Below, in pieces: positions 54,693-63,024 of a stretch of DNA of 64,000 bases; within the stretch, counting starts at the first letter, position 1; the number at the start of each line of letters is the position of its first letter. The notes beneath the pieces were generated by a model. That model did not search any database. It was not told where the DNA came from and was given only the letters and a program-made list of their open reading frames with translations. The position numbers were made by a program, and so were the translations under genes. Source of the stretch: Arhodomonas sp051195215 (GTDB lineage Bacteria > Pseudomonadota > Gammaproteobacteria > Nitrococcales > Nitrococcaceae); the NCBI RefSeq assembly GCF_051195215.1, contig NZ_JBNAZM010000014.1, forward strand, positions 42,659 to 106,658, written 5' to 3'.

Positions 54693-55741
54693 GCCACCGC
54701 CACCTTCGAGGCGGAGGTGCGCTGGCCGCTGCGGGCGTCGAAATAGCAGGCGTCGCTGCGCCGGATCACGAACGGTTTGCGCTCGCCGGTCCCGAATGCC
54801 GGGGGCCCGGCCTGGCGCAGCCGCCCGATCACCCGTGGCGGACGCACGCCCATCGGTACGCCGGCGCGTACAACGCCGTAAACCAGCCATTCCGCACCGA
54901 GGAACTCCAGGTGCTCCACTTCCACGTCCAGCGTCAACGCGCGCTCGCCGTGCGGTGCATCCGCCTCGGGCAGCATGTGCTCCGGGCGGAAGCCGATGAC
55001 GACATCCTCGGCCTCCAGGCGGTTCATCGGGGGATCACCGATAAACCCCGCGACGAAAAGATTGCTTGGATCGTGATAGAGCTCGCGTGGCGTCCCGATC
55101 TGCTGGACTCTGCCCTCATGAACGACGGCCACACGGTCCGCCAGGCCCAGCGCCTCGAGCTGATCGTGGGTGACGTACAACGTGGTGATACGGGTGCGGT
55201 CGTGAAGCTCGCGCAGCTCACCACGCGCCTGGCTGCGGATCTGGGCATCCAGCGAGCTCAACGGCTCGTCGAACAGGAACAACTGTGGATCCCGCACCAG
55301 CGCCCGCGCCAGAGCCACGCGCTGACTCTGGCCTCCGGAAAGGCGCGTCGGTCGCCGGTTGAGGAGATCCTCGATCTCGAGAATCCGGACTACCCAGTCG
55401 AGCTTGCGGCGTTGCTCTTCCGACGGCACCTTGCGCGCAGCGAGCGGGAATCGAATATTCTCGCGCACGCTCATGTTGGGATAGAGCGCGAAGCTCTGGA
55501 AAACCATCGCCACGTTGCGACGCTTGGGAGGAATGCCGACCACGGTGACACCATCGACCAGGATATCCCCCGACGAGGGCTCCTCGAGTCCGGCAACCAT
55601 GCGCATCAATGTGCTCTTGCCGGAGCCGGAGGGGCCGAGGATGGCGAGCAACTCGCCATCCTCGGTTTCCAGGTCGATGCCGTCGACGGCCCGAATGGCG
55701 CCGTAGAACTTCTTCAGTGCACGCGTCTGCAGGACCGCCAT
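54689..55741 (-). CDS. Sugar ABC transporter ATPase, UgpC/MalK type
   Basis: This 350-residue ATPase has Walker A LGPSGSGKSTLMRMVAG, a Q-loop in VAMVFQSFALYPNMSV, the signature LSGGQSQRVALARALVRDP, Walker B FLFDEPLSSLD, the switch His in YVTHDQLEA, and a C-terminal TOBE-like domain (VIGFRPEHMLP). This is the standard CUT1 importer ATPase. It lies 67 bases after the binding-protein gene and overlaps the MalF-type gene. Confidence 0.94.
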   Translation of the reverse strand: MAVLQTRALKKFYGAIRAVDGIDLETEDGELLAILGPSGSGKSTLMRMVAGLEEPSSGDILVDGVTVVGIPPKRRNVAMVFQSFALYPNMSVRENIRFPLAARKVPSEEQRRKLDWVVRILEIEDLLNRRPTRLSGGQSQRVALARALVRDPQLFLFDEPLSSLDAQIRSQARGELRELHDRTRITTLYVTHDQLEALGLADRVAVVHEGRVQQIGTPRELYHDPSNLFVAGFIGDPPMNRLEAEDVVIGFRPEHMLPEADAPHGERALTLDVEVEHLEFLGAEWLVYGVVRAGVPMGVRPPRVIGRLRQAGPPAFGTGERKPFVIRRSDACYFDARSGQRTSASKVAVA

Positions 55742-55808
55742 AGGACCTCATTCCGGCCGCGCCGCGGACCGGCCTCGCGTCGCGAACATCATCCGCAGCG
55801 GCGGGGGC

Positions 55809-57269
55809 TCACTCGCCCCCGCCGCTACCGACGAAGCCCCGCTCACGCCATTTAGCGAAAATCGCCTTGATCTCGGCCGTCGTGTCCTCGAGCGCCTCCT
55901 CGGGGGACTTCACCCCGCGCGCGACGTCGGCCATCATGCTCGAGACGAGGTGGGACTGGTAAACCTCGCTGATCGCCGGGTTCGCGTAGCCGGGATAACC
56001 GAGCCACGCCGTCCACTCGTCGGCGGTACGCAGCAGCGAGAGCTTGTCCCGCGGCTCCGCCCCCCACGGATCGTCTGCCAGCCAGCCGTCCTCGGCGAAG
56101 AGATCCGGCGAACGCGAAGGATAGGCCGGGAAGTTGTAGAATTTCGCGTAGAAACTCGCCAGGGCGTAGTTGCTCTCGAGATCCAGCATGAACTTCTTCG
56201 CCGCGCGGATCTTGTCCTCGTCGGTGACATACGAAGGCATCGTGTAGATGAACCACACGTGCGCCGGCATCTTCACGTCCCCGCGCGGGCCCTTGAGCCC
56301 CGGCCGGAAGCCCGTGTCGGCGGCAACCTCAGGGGCAGACTCCTGGGCACTGCGGTAGAACGAAATGGAATTCTGGATATACGACGCCTGCCCGCCGATG
56401 AACGTCTGATTGTTGGACGCGGCGTTCCAGGCGAACACCTCCGGCGTCATCGCGTTGTCGAACAGCTGCTTGAGGAACCGCACGGCCTCCAGGACCTCGG
56501 GCGAGTCGAACACGACGTTACCGTCCTCGTCCTGGATCGAGCCGCCGTGGGACCAGATCAGCGCCCGCGCCCAGAACTCCGAGTCGATCTCCGGCGACAG
56601 GCCCACGGCCACGGGGATGCCGGTTTCCTCGAAGATCTTGCTGCCACCGTCGAGAAGGTCGGCATAGGTTTCCGGGCCGTCCGGGTAACCGGCGTCCGCC
56701 CACAGCGAGCGGCGGTAGTCGCCGGGGTCCGGCACCCACCCGTGACAGAAGCCGTACCACATATCCTTCGCGGGCAGGTAGCTGGAGCGCTCGCAGGTAC
56801 CCACCGGGTCCCCGCCGAACGCCGCCATGGCCGCCTCGTTGACGTCGTCGAGCGGCTGAAGCCCATCGATGAACGCGGTCGGCGGTGCGACCATCTCGAA
56901 CAGCGTCGCTCCCTCGCCGGCGGAAACAGACGCCGACAGCGTCGACGCCAGGTCGGCGATATTGATCATGTTCACCGTGACGTCGACGTTGTGCGCCTCG
57001 CCCCAGCGCTCGGCGTACTGGCGGAACCATTCGTCATAGCGCGGAACGAAATGACTCCACTGGGTGATGCTGATGGAAGTCCCGTCGGGGAACGACTCGG
57101 GGAAAGTCATCTCCCCGTAGGTGGTTTCGAAAGTGGGCTCACCGGGCGCTGCCTCTTCCTGGGCCTGAGCGGCGCCGGACAACGCGAGTGCGATGGCGGC
57201 CACACCCGCCACGAATGCTCCGGCAACCCGGCACGATGACGGTTGGTAACTTCGGCGATCGTCTGTCAT
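55809..57269 (-). CDS. Extracellular sugar-binding protein (family 1 type)
   Basis: This 486-residue periplasmic binding protein has a signal peptide ending near SGAAQAQEEA. Typical family blocks are ISITQWSHFVPRYDEWFRQY, PETYADLLDGGSKIFEETG and FIGGQASYIQNSISF, with many aromatic residues suited to sugar stacking. The second ATG of MAMTDD (57269) is the better start, 9 bases after AGGAGG. It is first in the importer operon and is rich in acidic residues, as expected for a halophile's periplasm. The ligand is unknown. Confidence 0.92.
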   Translation of the reverse strand: MTDDRRSYQPSSCRVAGAFVAGVAAIALALSGAAQAQEEAAPGEPTFETTYGEMTFPESFPDGTSISITQWSHFVPRYDEWFRQYAERWGEAHNVDVTVNMINIADLASTLSASVSAGEGATLFEMVAPPTAFIDGLQPLDDVNEAAMAAFGGDPVGTCERSSYLPAKDMWYGFCHGWVPDPGDYRRSLWADAGYPDGPETYADLLDGGSKIFEETGIPVAVGLSPEIDSEFWARALIWSHGGSIQDEDGNVVFDSPEVLEAVRFLKQLFDNAMTPEVFAWNAASNNQTFIGGQASYIQNSISFYRSAQESAPEVAADTGFRPGLKGPRGDVKMPAHVWFIYTMPSYVTDEDKIRAAKKFMLDLESNYALASFYAKFYNFPAYPSRSPDLFAEDGWLADDPWGAEPRDKLSLLRTADEWTAWLGYPGYANPAISEVYQSHLVSSMMADVARGVKSPEEALEDTTAEIKAIFAKWRERGFVGSGGGE

Positions 57270-57432
57270 GGCCATCCCCCTCCTAGAGGGCACGGAGAGA
57301 CCATATTAATCAGGAGTCTAGAAAGCGGCGGTTGACTGTCAAATGGATCGCTGTCCAATGGACACGCCGACGCTGACGGATTCCGGGCGCTGCCCTATAG
57401 TTGCCGAAGTTCCCACAGCCAGGGCGTGTCAG

Positions 57433-57702
57433 ATGCCACGGGTATCGTTCACACCCACGTTGCGACGCCACCTCGACGTGCCTGCCCGGACAGTCACGGC
57501 GGCGACGGTGGGTGCCGCGCTCGACGCGATCTGCACCGACCATCCGACGTTGCGCGGCTACCTCCTGGACGACCAGGGCCGGCTCCGCCACCACGTCGCG
57601 GTATTCGTGGACGACGTCCAGCTCCGCGGTGGCAGCGCACTGACCCACCCCCTCGAGGAAACCAGCGAAGTCGTGATCATGCAGGCCCTGTCGGGTGGCT
57701 GA
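57433..57702 (+). CDS. MoaD/ThiS-like ubiquitin-fold protein
   Basis: This 89-residue beta-grasp protein ends in QALSGG. The C-terminal Gly-Gly is the tail that sulfur carriers use after adenylation and thiolation. VAVFVDDVQLRGGSALTHPL is the expected strand region. The start MPRVSFTPTLRRHLDVP fits the family. No moeB, thiF, moaE or thiG gene is near. The next gene, 54 bases on, is a BNR-repeat protein; this two-gene arrangement appears to recur in other bacteria, from memory. The sulfur acceptor is unknown. Confidence 0.85.
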   Translation: MPRVSFTPTLRRHLDVPARTVTAATVGAALDAICTDHPTLRGYLLDDQGRLRHHVAVFVDDVQLRGGSALTHPLEETSEVVIMQALSGG

Positions 57703-57756
57703 TCAAGCGCTAGTGTCCTGAAACGCAACGGGTTGGGTTTAATGGGAGGCACACCA

Positions 57757-58839
57757 ATGAGCGCACGACTGTTCATCGGTACCCGCAAGGGCCTATTCAT
57801 GCTGGAGGAGGATGCGGACTGGCACATCACCCGCACGGCGTTCCTCGGTGAGCCCGTGACCATGCTGCTGCCCGCAGACGACGGCGAGACACTTTTCGCG
57901 GCGTTGAATCTCGGGCACTTCGGGGTGAAGCTGCACCGCTCGCGTGACGGCGGCCGCAGCTGGAGCGAGATCGCCACGCCCCAATACCCGCCGCAGCCGG
58001 ACGACGCGCAAGGCCCGGACTGGTCGCTCGCGCAGATTTGGAGCCTGGAGACCGGTGGCGCCGACCGCCCCGGCTCGCTCTGGGCCGGCACCATTCCCGG
58101 CGGGCTTTTCCACTCGGGCGACGACGGCGATTCCTGGGCGCTCGTGGAATCTCTCTGGTACCGGCCCGAGAGGGCCGAATGGTTCGGCGGGGGATATGAC
58201 GCGCCCGGAATACACTCCATTTGCGTCGATCCCCGCGACAGCCGACGCGTGACGGTCGCGGTCTCCTGCGGCGGCGTCTGGCAGACCCGGGATCTGGGGG
58301 AAAGCTGGTCCCTGCGCGCGGGCGGCATGCGTGCCGCGTACATGCCTCCGGGACGCGCGGACGACCCGGGCGTCCAGGACCCGCACCGTATGGTCCACTG
58401 CCCCGCCGCACCCGACACCCTGTGGGTGCAGCACCACAACGGAATCTTCCGCAGCACCGACGGCGCGGAAAGCTGGCAGGAGGTGACCGGCGCGGAACCC
58501 TCGAGCTTCGGCTTCGCCGTGGTGACCCACCCCAGGGATCCGCAGCGCGCGTGGTTCGTCCCGGCAGTCAAGGATGAGTGCCGTATCCCGGTCAACGCCG
58601 CACTCGCCGTGACGCGCACCCGCGATGGCGGACGAAGCTTCGAAGTATTGCGCGACGGCCTGCCCCAGCGCGACGCCTACGACCTTGTCTATCGCCACGG
58701 CATGGATATCCACCCGGAGGAGGCGGTGCTGGCGTTCGGCTCCACCACCGGCAATCTATGGCTCTCCGAAGACCAGGGCGTGCACTGGCGACAGCTCGCC
58801 GCCCATCTGCCTCCCGTTTACTGCGTGCGCTTCGGGTAG
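57757..58839 (+). CDS. BNR/Asp-box repeat beta-propeller protein (sialidase-like fold)
   Basis: This 360-residue predicted beta-propeller has at least six Asp-box-type turns: SRDGGRSW, SGDDGDSW, TRDLGESW, STDGAESW, TRDGGRSF and SEDQGVHW. There is no signal peptide, so it is probably cytoplasmic. The Arg triad of true sialidases is not evident, and annotation as a sialidase would be a fold match only. The ATG follows GGGAGG at 8 nt. It is paired with the MoaD/ThiS-like gene. Confidence 0.85.
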   Translation: MSARLFIGTRKGLFMLEEDADWHITRTAFLGEPVTMLLPADDGETLFAALNLGHFGVKLHRSRDGGRSWSEIATPQYPPQPDDAQGPDWSLAQIWSLETGGADRPGSLWAGTIPGGLFHSGDDGDSWALVESLWYRPERAEWFGGGYDAPGIHSICVDPRDSRRVTVAVSCGGVWQTRDLGESWSLRAGGMRAAYMPPGRADDPGVQDPHRMVHCPAAPDTLWVQHHNGIFRSTDGAESWQEVTGAEPSSFGFAVVTHPRDPQRAWFVPAVKDECRIPVNAALAVTRTRDGGRSFEVLRDGLPQRDAYDLVYRHGMDIHPEEAVLAFGSTTGNLWLSEDQGVHWRQLAAHLPPVYCVRFG

Positions 58840-58929
58840 CACCCGATCACGTTCGATGTCGCAGAAAGCGCTCATGGAGATCGAACACAGAGCACACGAA
58901 GGTAGTTGTCAAAATGACAGCGTGGCTTA

Positions 58930-59266
58930 CTAACCTTTTCGAAAGTATTGCCAGGTTTCAGCGTCACTGCGCGGTGTCTCGGCAAGGCGCGGGAGCGCCG
59001 GCGTGGCGAGGGCCACGTCAAGCGAGCGCAACGCTGCCGAGGCGCCGCGCAGTGGCGCCCTGCGGGTGGCCGTGTGCGCCGCTGTGGACAGCGTTGCTCG
59101 TCGCTCATGGTGACCCTGCTACACGTCCCTCCTCGCGCCACTGACCATCGAGGCGAGTGACTCGGGATATCGCAAGCCCATTGTGGCGGCGTACCGCTAA
59201 GGCCTGTCGAAGCGAACAGCGGCGCACACGGCCACTGAGACCTGGCAATACTTTCGAAAAGGTTAG
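58930..59266. mobile_element. Non-coding inverted-repeat element, long copy 2
   Basis: This 337-base near-identical copy of the element at 29658 is again flanked by TA on both sides. Its ends are CTAACCTTTTCGAAAGTATT ... and inverse. The conserved core is at 58984-59035. At position 10 both ends carry T/A where copy 1 has G/C, so base pairing of the ends is kept. It lies between the BNR-repeat gene and greB, both on the plus strand. Confidence 0.85.
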
Positions 59267-59312
59267 TATCCTTGCCTGCTGCACATGAGAGCCATTGCGC
59301 AGCGGAGGGAGC

Positions 59313-59822
59313 ATGGGTCGCTATCGCCCGCCGCGGCCGAGATCGTCCCCATACATCACACCGGAAGGCTGGAACCGCCTGAATCAGGAGCTCGACTGGC
59401 TGTGGCGCGTCCGCCGCCCCGAGGTGACACAGGCGGTCTCCGAAGCCGCGGCCATGGGGGATCGCTCCGAGAATGCGGAATACATCTACGGCAAGAAGCA
59501 GCTCCGCGAGATCGACAGTCGGATCCGCTATCTCAGCAAGCGCCTCGATGCGCTGACCGTCGTGCGCGACCGCCCCGCCGATCCGGACCGCGTGTTCTTC
59601 GGCGTATGGCTGGACGTGGAGGACGAGGCCGGCGAGACCGCCCGCTACCGCATCGTCGGCGCCGACGAGATCGATCCCGCCGCCGGCTGGATCAGCGTGG
59701 ACTCGCCCTTCGCCCGGGCCGCGCTCGGCAAGGCCGTGGACGAGGAGTTCACCGTGCCGACGCCGCATGGTGAGGTTGTCTACTTCATACTTGCCGTCTG
59801 GCAGGATCCCCCGATGGACTGA
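59313..59822 (+). CDS. greB: Transcript cleavage factor GreB
   Basis: This 169-residue factor rescues backtracked RNA polymerase by promoting RNA cleavage. It has the N-terminal coiled coil (residues 1-80) with the acidic tip in MGDRSENAEYIYGKKQLREI. The C-terminal FKBP-like domain follows (VFFGVWLDVEDEAGE ... FTVPTPHGEVVYFILAV). The length and the basic N-terminus fit GreB rather than GreA. The ATG follows GGAGGG. Confidence 0.95.
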   Translation: MGRYRPPRPRSSPYITPEGWNRLNQELDWLWRVRRPEVTQAVSEAAAMGDRSENAEYIYGKKQLREIDSRIRYLSKRLDALTVVRDRPADPDRVFFGVWLDVEDEAGETARYRIVGADEIDPAAGWISVDSPFARAALGKAVDEEFTVPTPHGEVVYFILAVWQDPPMD

Positions 59823-59937
59823 GAAACCGCGACCACGCGCCCGTTCCCTGCAGCCTCGGGTGGCATATTGCCGCTGTATCCGATGCACGGGCTCGCGTAC
59901 ATTGGCGCCTCCGAACTGTCGCAGAGGATGCATGCCC

Positions 59938-60639
59938 ATGTTCGATGCGCAGCCCGTTCGCACTCGCGTGAAAGTCTGCTGTATCGCCTCCGCCGAAGAA
60001 GCATGGACCGCGATCGCCACCGGCGCCGACGCGCTGGGCCTCGTCGGCGCCATGCCCTCCGGTCCCGGCACCATCGACGACGCGACCATCGCCTCCGTCG
60101 CCGCGCAGGTTCCGCCACCGGTGGCAAGCTTCCTGCTCACCGCCGAAACCACCGCTGAAGGCATCGCGGAGCACGTCCGTCGTACCGGGGCATCCACGGT
60201 TCAGATCGTCAACCACATCGATCCGGCACAGACTCGTGCGCTCGTCCGTGCGCTACCGTCAACGCGCCGCGTGCAGGTCATCCACGTCGAGGATGAAAGT
60301 GCCCTCGGCCTCATCGACCGTTACGCCGACTCGGTGCATGCCTTTCTGCTCGACTCCGGCCGGCCCACTCTGACGGTACCGGAGCTCGGTGGTACCGGTC
60401 GGGTTCACGACTGGCGCGTGAGCGCCGAGTTCGTTCGCCACAGCCCGTTGCCGGTATTCCTGGCCGGCGGCCTGACACCCGGGAACGTCGACGAGGCCAT
60501 TGAGACCGTTCGCCCGTACGGGCTCGACCTGTGCTCGGGCGTACGCACCGATGGGCGTCTGGATCCTGACAAGCTCTCCGGTTTCATGACGGCCGTTCGA
60601 GAGGCCGACCGGCTCGTGAGCACCGCATCGCACGCGTAG
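59938..60639 (+). CDS. Phosphoribosylanthranilate isomerase-like TIM-barrel protein
   Basis: This 233-residue protein has a TrpF-like (beta/alpha)8 barrel: RTRVKVCCIASAEEAWTAIA with the catalytic Cys, GADALGLVG, VHAFLLDSGRP with the catalytic Asp, FLAGGLTPGNVDEAIE, and GLDLCSGVRTDGRLDPDKL. The usual K-I-C-G-I/L-T is K-V-C-C-I-A-S here. No other tryptophan gene is near, so it may be a dispersed trpF or a paralogue with another substrate. I leave the symbol blank for that reason. Its stop is five bases before an inverted-repeat element. Confidence 0.8.
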   Translation: MFDAQPVRTRVKVCCIASAEEAWTAIATGADALGLVGAMPSGPGTIDDATIASVAAQVPPPVASFLLTAETTAEGIAEHVRRTGASTVQIVNHIDPAQTRALVRALPSTRRVQVIHVEDESALGLIDRYADSVHAFLLDSGRPTLTVPELGGTGRVHDWRVSAEFVRHSPLPVFLAGGLTPGNVDEAIETVRPYGLDLCSGVRTDGRLDPDKLSGFMTAVREADRLVSTASHA

Positions 60640-60644
60640 TTCGA

Positions 60645-60785
60645 CTAATCCGATCACAGGTAATGCCACGTGTCAGCGCGGCAGCCGCGTTGCGCTTACT
60701 CGACATGAGCCACGCCTTCGCTCGCGCGCCTTGCAGCCGAACCGCACAAGCACTCTGACACGTGGTATTAGTGTGATCGGATTAG
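60645..60785. mobile_element. Non-coding inverted-repeat element, short copy
   Basis: This 141-base element has imperfect inverted ends (CTAATCCGATCACA ... TGCCACGTGTCAG). The ends line up without gaps with those of the two long copies (CTAA, GTA-TGCCA-GT-TCAG shared). Inside, on the minus strand, is the same core (60687-60732: AAGGCGCGCGAGCG, AAGGCGTGGC, ATGTCGAG, GCGCAACGC). It has only the core stem and lacks the second stem. Its right end holds the TAA stop of the DUF2182 gene. Confidence 0.75.
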
Positions 60786-61591
60786 TAAGCCCATACGCCG
60801 GCCACGAAAATGCCGACGCCGATGAGTCCCAGCGCGACGCCGGCAAGACGTCCGAGAAGACGCCCGCCCGGGGCCAGTTTTTCGAGCAGAACGAACCCGG
60901 CAATGACGGCAACCCAGAACAGATTCATCACACCGGCGGTAAACAGCAGCAGCATAAGCGTCCAGCAACAGCCAACACAGATGAGGCCGTGCTCCGCGCC
61001 CATACGGAAAGCGCCGAGCAGGCCCGACCGCCACCGGAACATGAAGAATCGAAAGGGCGAACGGCACTTGCGCAGGCACACGTCCTTTAGCGGCGACCAC
61101 TGGTAGAGACCCGCCACCACCAGCAATACGCCGGTGAGGGCCAGGTTGGCGGAATCCATCGCCGGCATCCTCAGCAGCCGTTCATATACCAGCGTGGCCT
61201 GCAGCAACGTCGCACCGAGACTGAAGGCTGCCCATACCGCGAGATAGCCGCCGGTGAAGATCCATACGGCGCCATGCGCGGGTGCACTATCCCGGCGCCT
61301 GGTGACGATGGTGGTGTACACGAGGATGGCCGGCGCAGCGCTGGGTACCATCATGCCGACCATCATGACCGCCCACATGACGAACGTCAGCGCCAGAGGC
61401 CCAATGTCCCACACGCGGACGGCGGCTGCCGGCGCCATCACGTCGCCGGCGGCGCTCATGTGGACAATGCGGCCGGTATCGATCCAGAGGTAGACCCAGG
61501 CGAGCACGGTGAGCAAGCATAGCGCGGCGAGCACCACCAAACGGTCCCGCCGAACCGCCCTCGATGCCGCGGATGCCGCGTTGGCGACCAT
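60782..61591 (-). CDS. DUF2182 integral membrane protein
   Basis: This 269-residue protein has about six membrane segments. Family markers are VMWAVMMVGMMVPSAAPAIL near residue 80, the Cys-containing loop LKDVCLRKCRSPFRF, and EHGLICVGCCWTLMLLLF. The Met and Cys residues suggest metal handling, but no function is established. The final Tyr codon and TAA (TACTAA) fall at the border with the inverted-repeat element. It lies 40 bases downstream of the DUF1326 gene, its usual partner. Confidence 0.87.
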   Translation of the reverse strand: MVANAASAASRAVRRDRLVVLAALCLLTVLAWVYLWIDTGRIVHMSAAGDVMAPAAAVRVWDIGPLALTFVMWAVMMVGMMVPSAAPAILVYTTIVTRRRDSAPAHGAVWIFTGGYLAVWAAFSLGATLLQATLVYERLLRMPAMDSANLALTGVLLVVAGLYQWSPLKDVCLRKCRSPFRFFMFRWRSGLLGAFRMGAEHGLICVGCCWTLMLLLFTAGVMNLFWVAVIAGFVLLEKLAPGGRLLGRLAGVALGLIGVGIFVAGVWAY

Positions 61592-61631
61592 GGCTTACGC
61601 GAATGAATACCCACCAACCGCCGACCCGCTC

Positions 61632-62249
61632 CTAGCCCGTCCAGGAAAACGGCGCGAAATGACCGTTACGCGTACCGCTGGAGTCGTCCCAGTCGATCCC
61701 GAACGCGTGAAAATGACTATGGGTGGCATTGGCCAGCGCCAGTCGCGAGGAGACCGGATGGACCGTGTTCTCCAGGTAGATCGGCTCGCCTTCCCTTACC
61801 GCACTGGGAACCCCGGTCAACGCTTGGTCCACGAGATCGCCGGCCTTCACGGTGCGAACGAACCCTTCGTCGACCTCGAATTCCACCTTCCGTTTCTCGA
61901 TGCCCGCATGCTCCCCCACCAGAGGCGCCAGCGCGGCCATCGGTCCACCGGCGGCGCCCGAGACGATATCGTTGATCGCCTGCGTCTGCGCGTCATCGGC
62001 GCGTTCGTCCACGATCACCCCGACCTTGATGTTGCCGTCCGCCATCGGGCCCGGTGAATGCATCAGAACAACGAGCGCGATGCCGTCCAGCACAACCTCA
62101 TCCTTGCGCCCCGTGTCGATGTGCATCGCGATGGCTGCCTTGCAGTCCCCTTCCGTGGGCTTCGCCGCCAGGTTGGAGCCAATGCAGGGGCAGATGAACT
62201 CACAATTGCACGTTTCCACGTACTGCCCTTCGATCCGCCAGTCCGCCAT
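61632..62249 (-). CDS. DUF1326 protein with N-terminal Cys cluster
   Basis: This 205-residue soluble protein begins MADWRIEGQYVETCNCEFIC, giving Cys14, Cys16, Cys20 and Cys22 (C-x-C-x3-C-x-C), with another Cys near 37, a likely metal or redox site. This opening defines DUF1326. The ATG at 62249 follows GGAGGGAGGG; the longer open frame has no support. It is first in a pair with the DUF2182 membrane protein. No biochemical role is known. Confidence 0.87.
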   Translation of the reverse strand: MADWRIEGQYVETCNCEFICPCIGSNLAAKPTEGDCKAAIAMHIDTGRKDEVVLDGIALVVLMHSPGPMADGNIKVGVIVDERADDAQTQAINDIVSGAAGGPMAALAPLVGEHAGIEKRKVEFEVDEGFVRTVKAGDLVDQALTGVPSAVREGEPIYLENTVHPVSSRLALANATHSHFHAFGIDWDDSSGTRNGHFAPFSWTG

Positions 62250-62613
62250 GTCGAGACCCTCCCTCCAGACATCCGAATACCGGCCGTCCCGGACACTGCT
62301 CGCAACTCGCGCTCCACAGGCGCGAATGCTCACTCGAGTATAGGTTCCGCGCCGCCCACTCCCCCTCACGAACACCTACCGGCCATCAGACCGGACCGGT
62401 AGCGCGCTCGTCACCCGACATCCGGTTTCACTCCGGATTCGAAAACCGTTGCCGACCCTGTACGCCTCGCCGCCAACGGTCTAGACACAGGGCAACGAGG
62501 CGGCGATTCGATCGGGGGACGATTGGGGGAAGCATGAACGTTTCAGCCCTAAAATGTCCCGCTTTTAGGCCGGCCATTAATGTCGAACTCTGTAGCGGCT
62601 ACGGGAGGCGCAA
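62250..62613. other. Divergent gap between DUF1326 and the avidin gene
   Basis: These 364 bases should hold two divergent promoters, which I could not assign. A 7-bp perfect inverted repeat, CCTAAAA (62548-62554) with TTTTAGG (62563-62569) around 8 bases, lies about 45 bases before the avidin start and could be an operator. The avidin ATG is preceded by GGGAGG at 7 nt. Confidence 0.4.
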
Positions 62614-63018
62614 ATGAATGATCAATGGACTGCGTGGAAAATGGAAGGCGTCCCTGTAGACCGCCCCACGGTCCGCTTCGACGGTATCTGGATCAATAAA
62701 CTGGGATCGGAAATGTCCATTTCCGTCGAAGGAAACACCCTCTCCGGCTCTTATCGCACGGCGGTCGGCGCCCCGGGCCATTACGAAAATTTCCCGCTCA
62801 TCGGTTTCGTCAACGGCGACTTGATCGGGTTCGTCGTTGACTGGGGAAAGTATGGCTCGATGACGTCGTGGGCTGGGCAGTACACGAACGCCGACGACAA
62901 TACAGGCGAGCGCATCGAAACGATGTGGTATCTCGTCAACAATGTGGCCGAAAAGGACGAGCCGGACGGCCCGTGGAACGCGACACTCTCCGGTTCGAAC
63001 GTATTCACCAGAAAATGA
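62614..63018 (+). CDS. Avidin-family biotin-binding protein
   Basis: This 134-residue protein has the avidin beta-barrel pattern: FDGIWINKLGSEMSI, GSYRTAVG, PLIGFVNGDLIGFVVDWG, TSWAGQY, ETMWYL and a final TLSGSNVFTRK. By hand alignment with streptavidin, biotin contacts are kept: Asn28, Ser32, Tyr47, Thr49, Trp77, Ser82, Thr84, Trp86, Trp105 and Leu107. Asn129 sits where avidin has Asn118 (Asp128 in streptavidin). Trp121 matches the neighbour-subunit Trp of tetrameric members. There is no signal peptide, unlike secreted avidins, and no Cys. Biotin binding is inferred from the residues. Confidence 0.9.
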   Translation: MNDQWTAWKMEGVPVDRPTVRFDGIWINKLGSEMSISVEGNTLSGSYRTAVGAPGHYENFPLIGFVNGDLIGFVVDWGKYGSMTSWAGQYTNADDNTGERIETMWYLVNNVAEKDEPDGPWNATLSGSNVFTRK

Positions 63019-63024
63019 GGCGGC

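Noticed and set aside
57757..58839. Secreted sialidase
   Set aside because: There is no signal peptide and no sialidase Arg triad; only the Asp-box propeller fold is supported.
58625..58933. Small plus-strand frame ending at the element's TACTAA
   Set aside because: Most of it lies inside the BNR gene in another frame. The short tail has no ribosome site, so the stop coincidence is not evidence of a gene.
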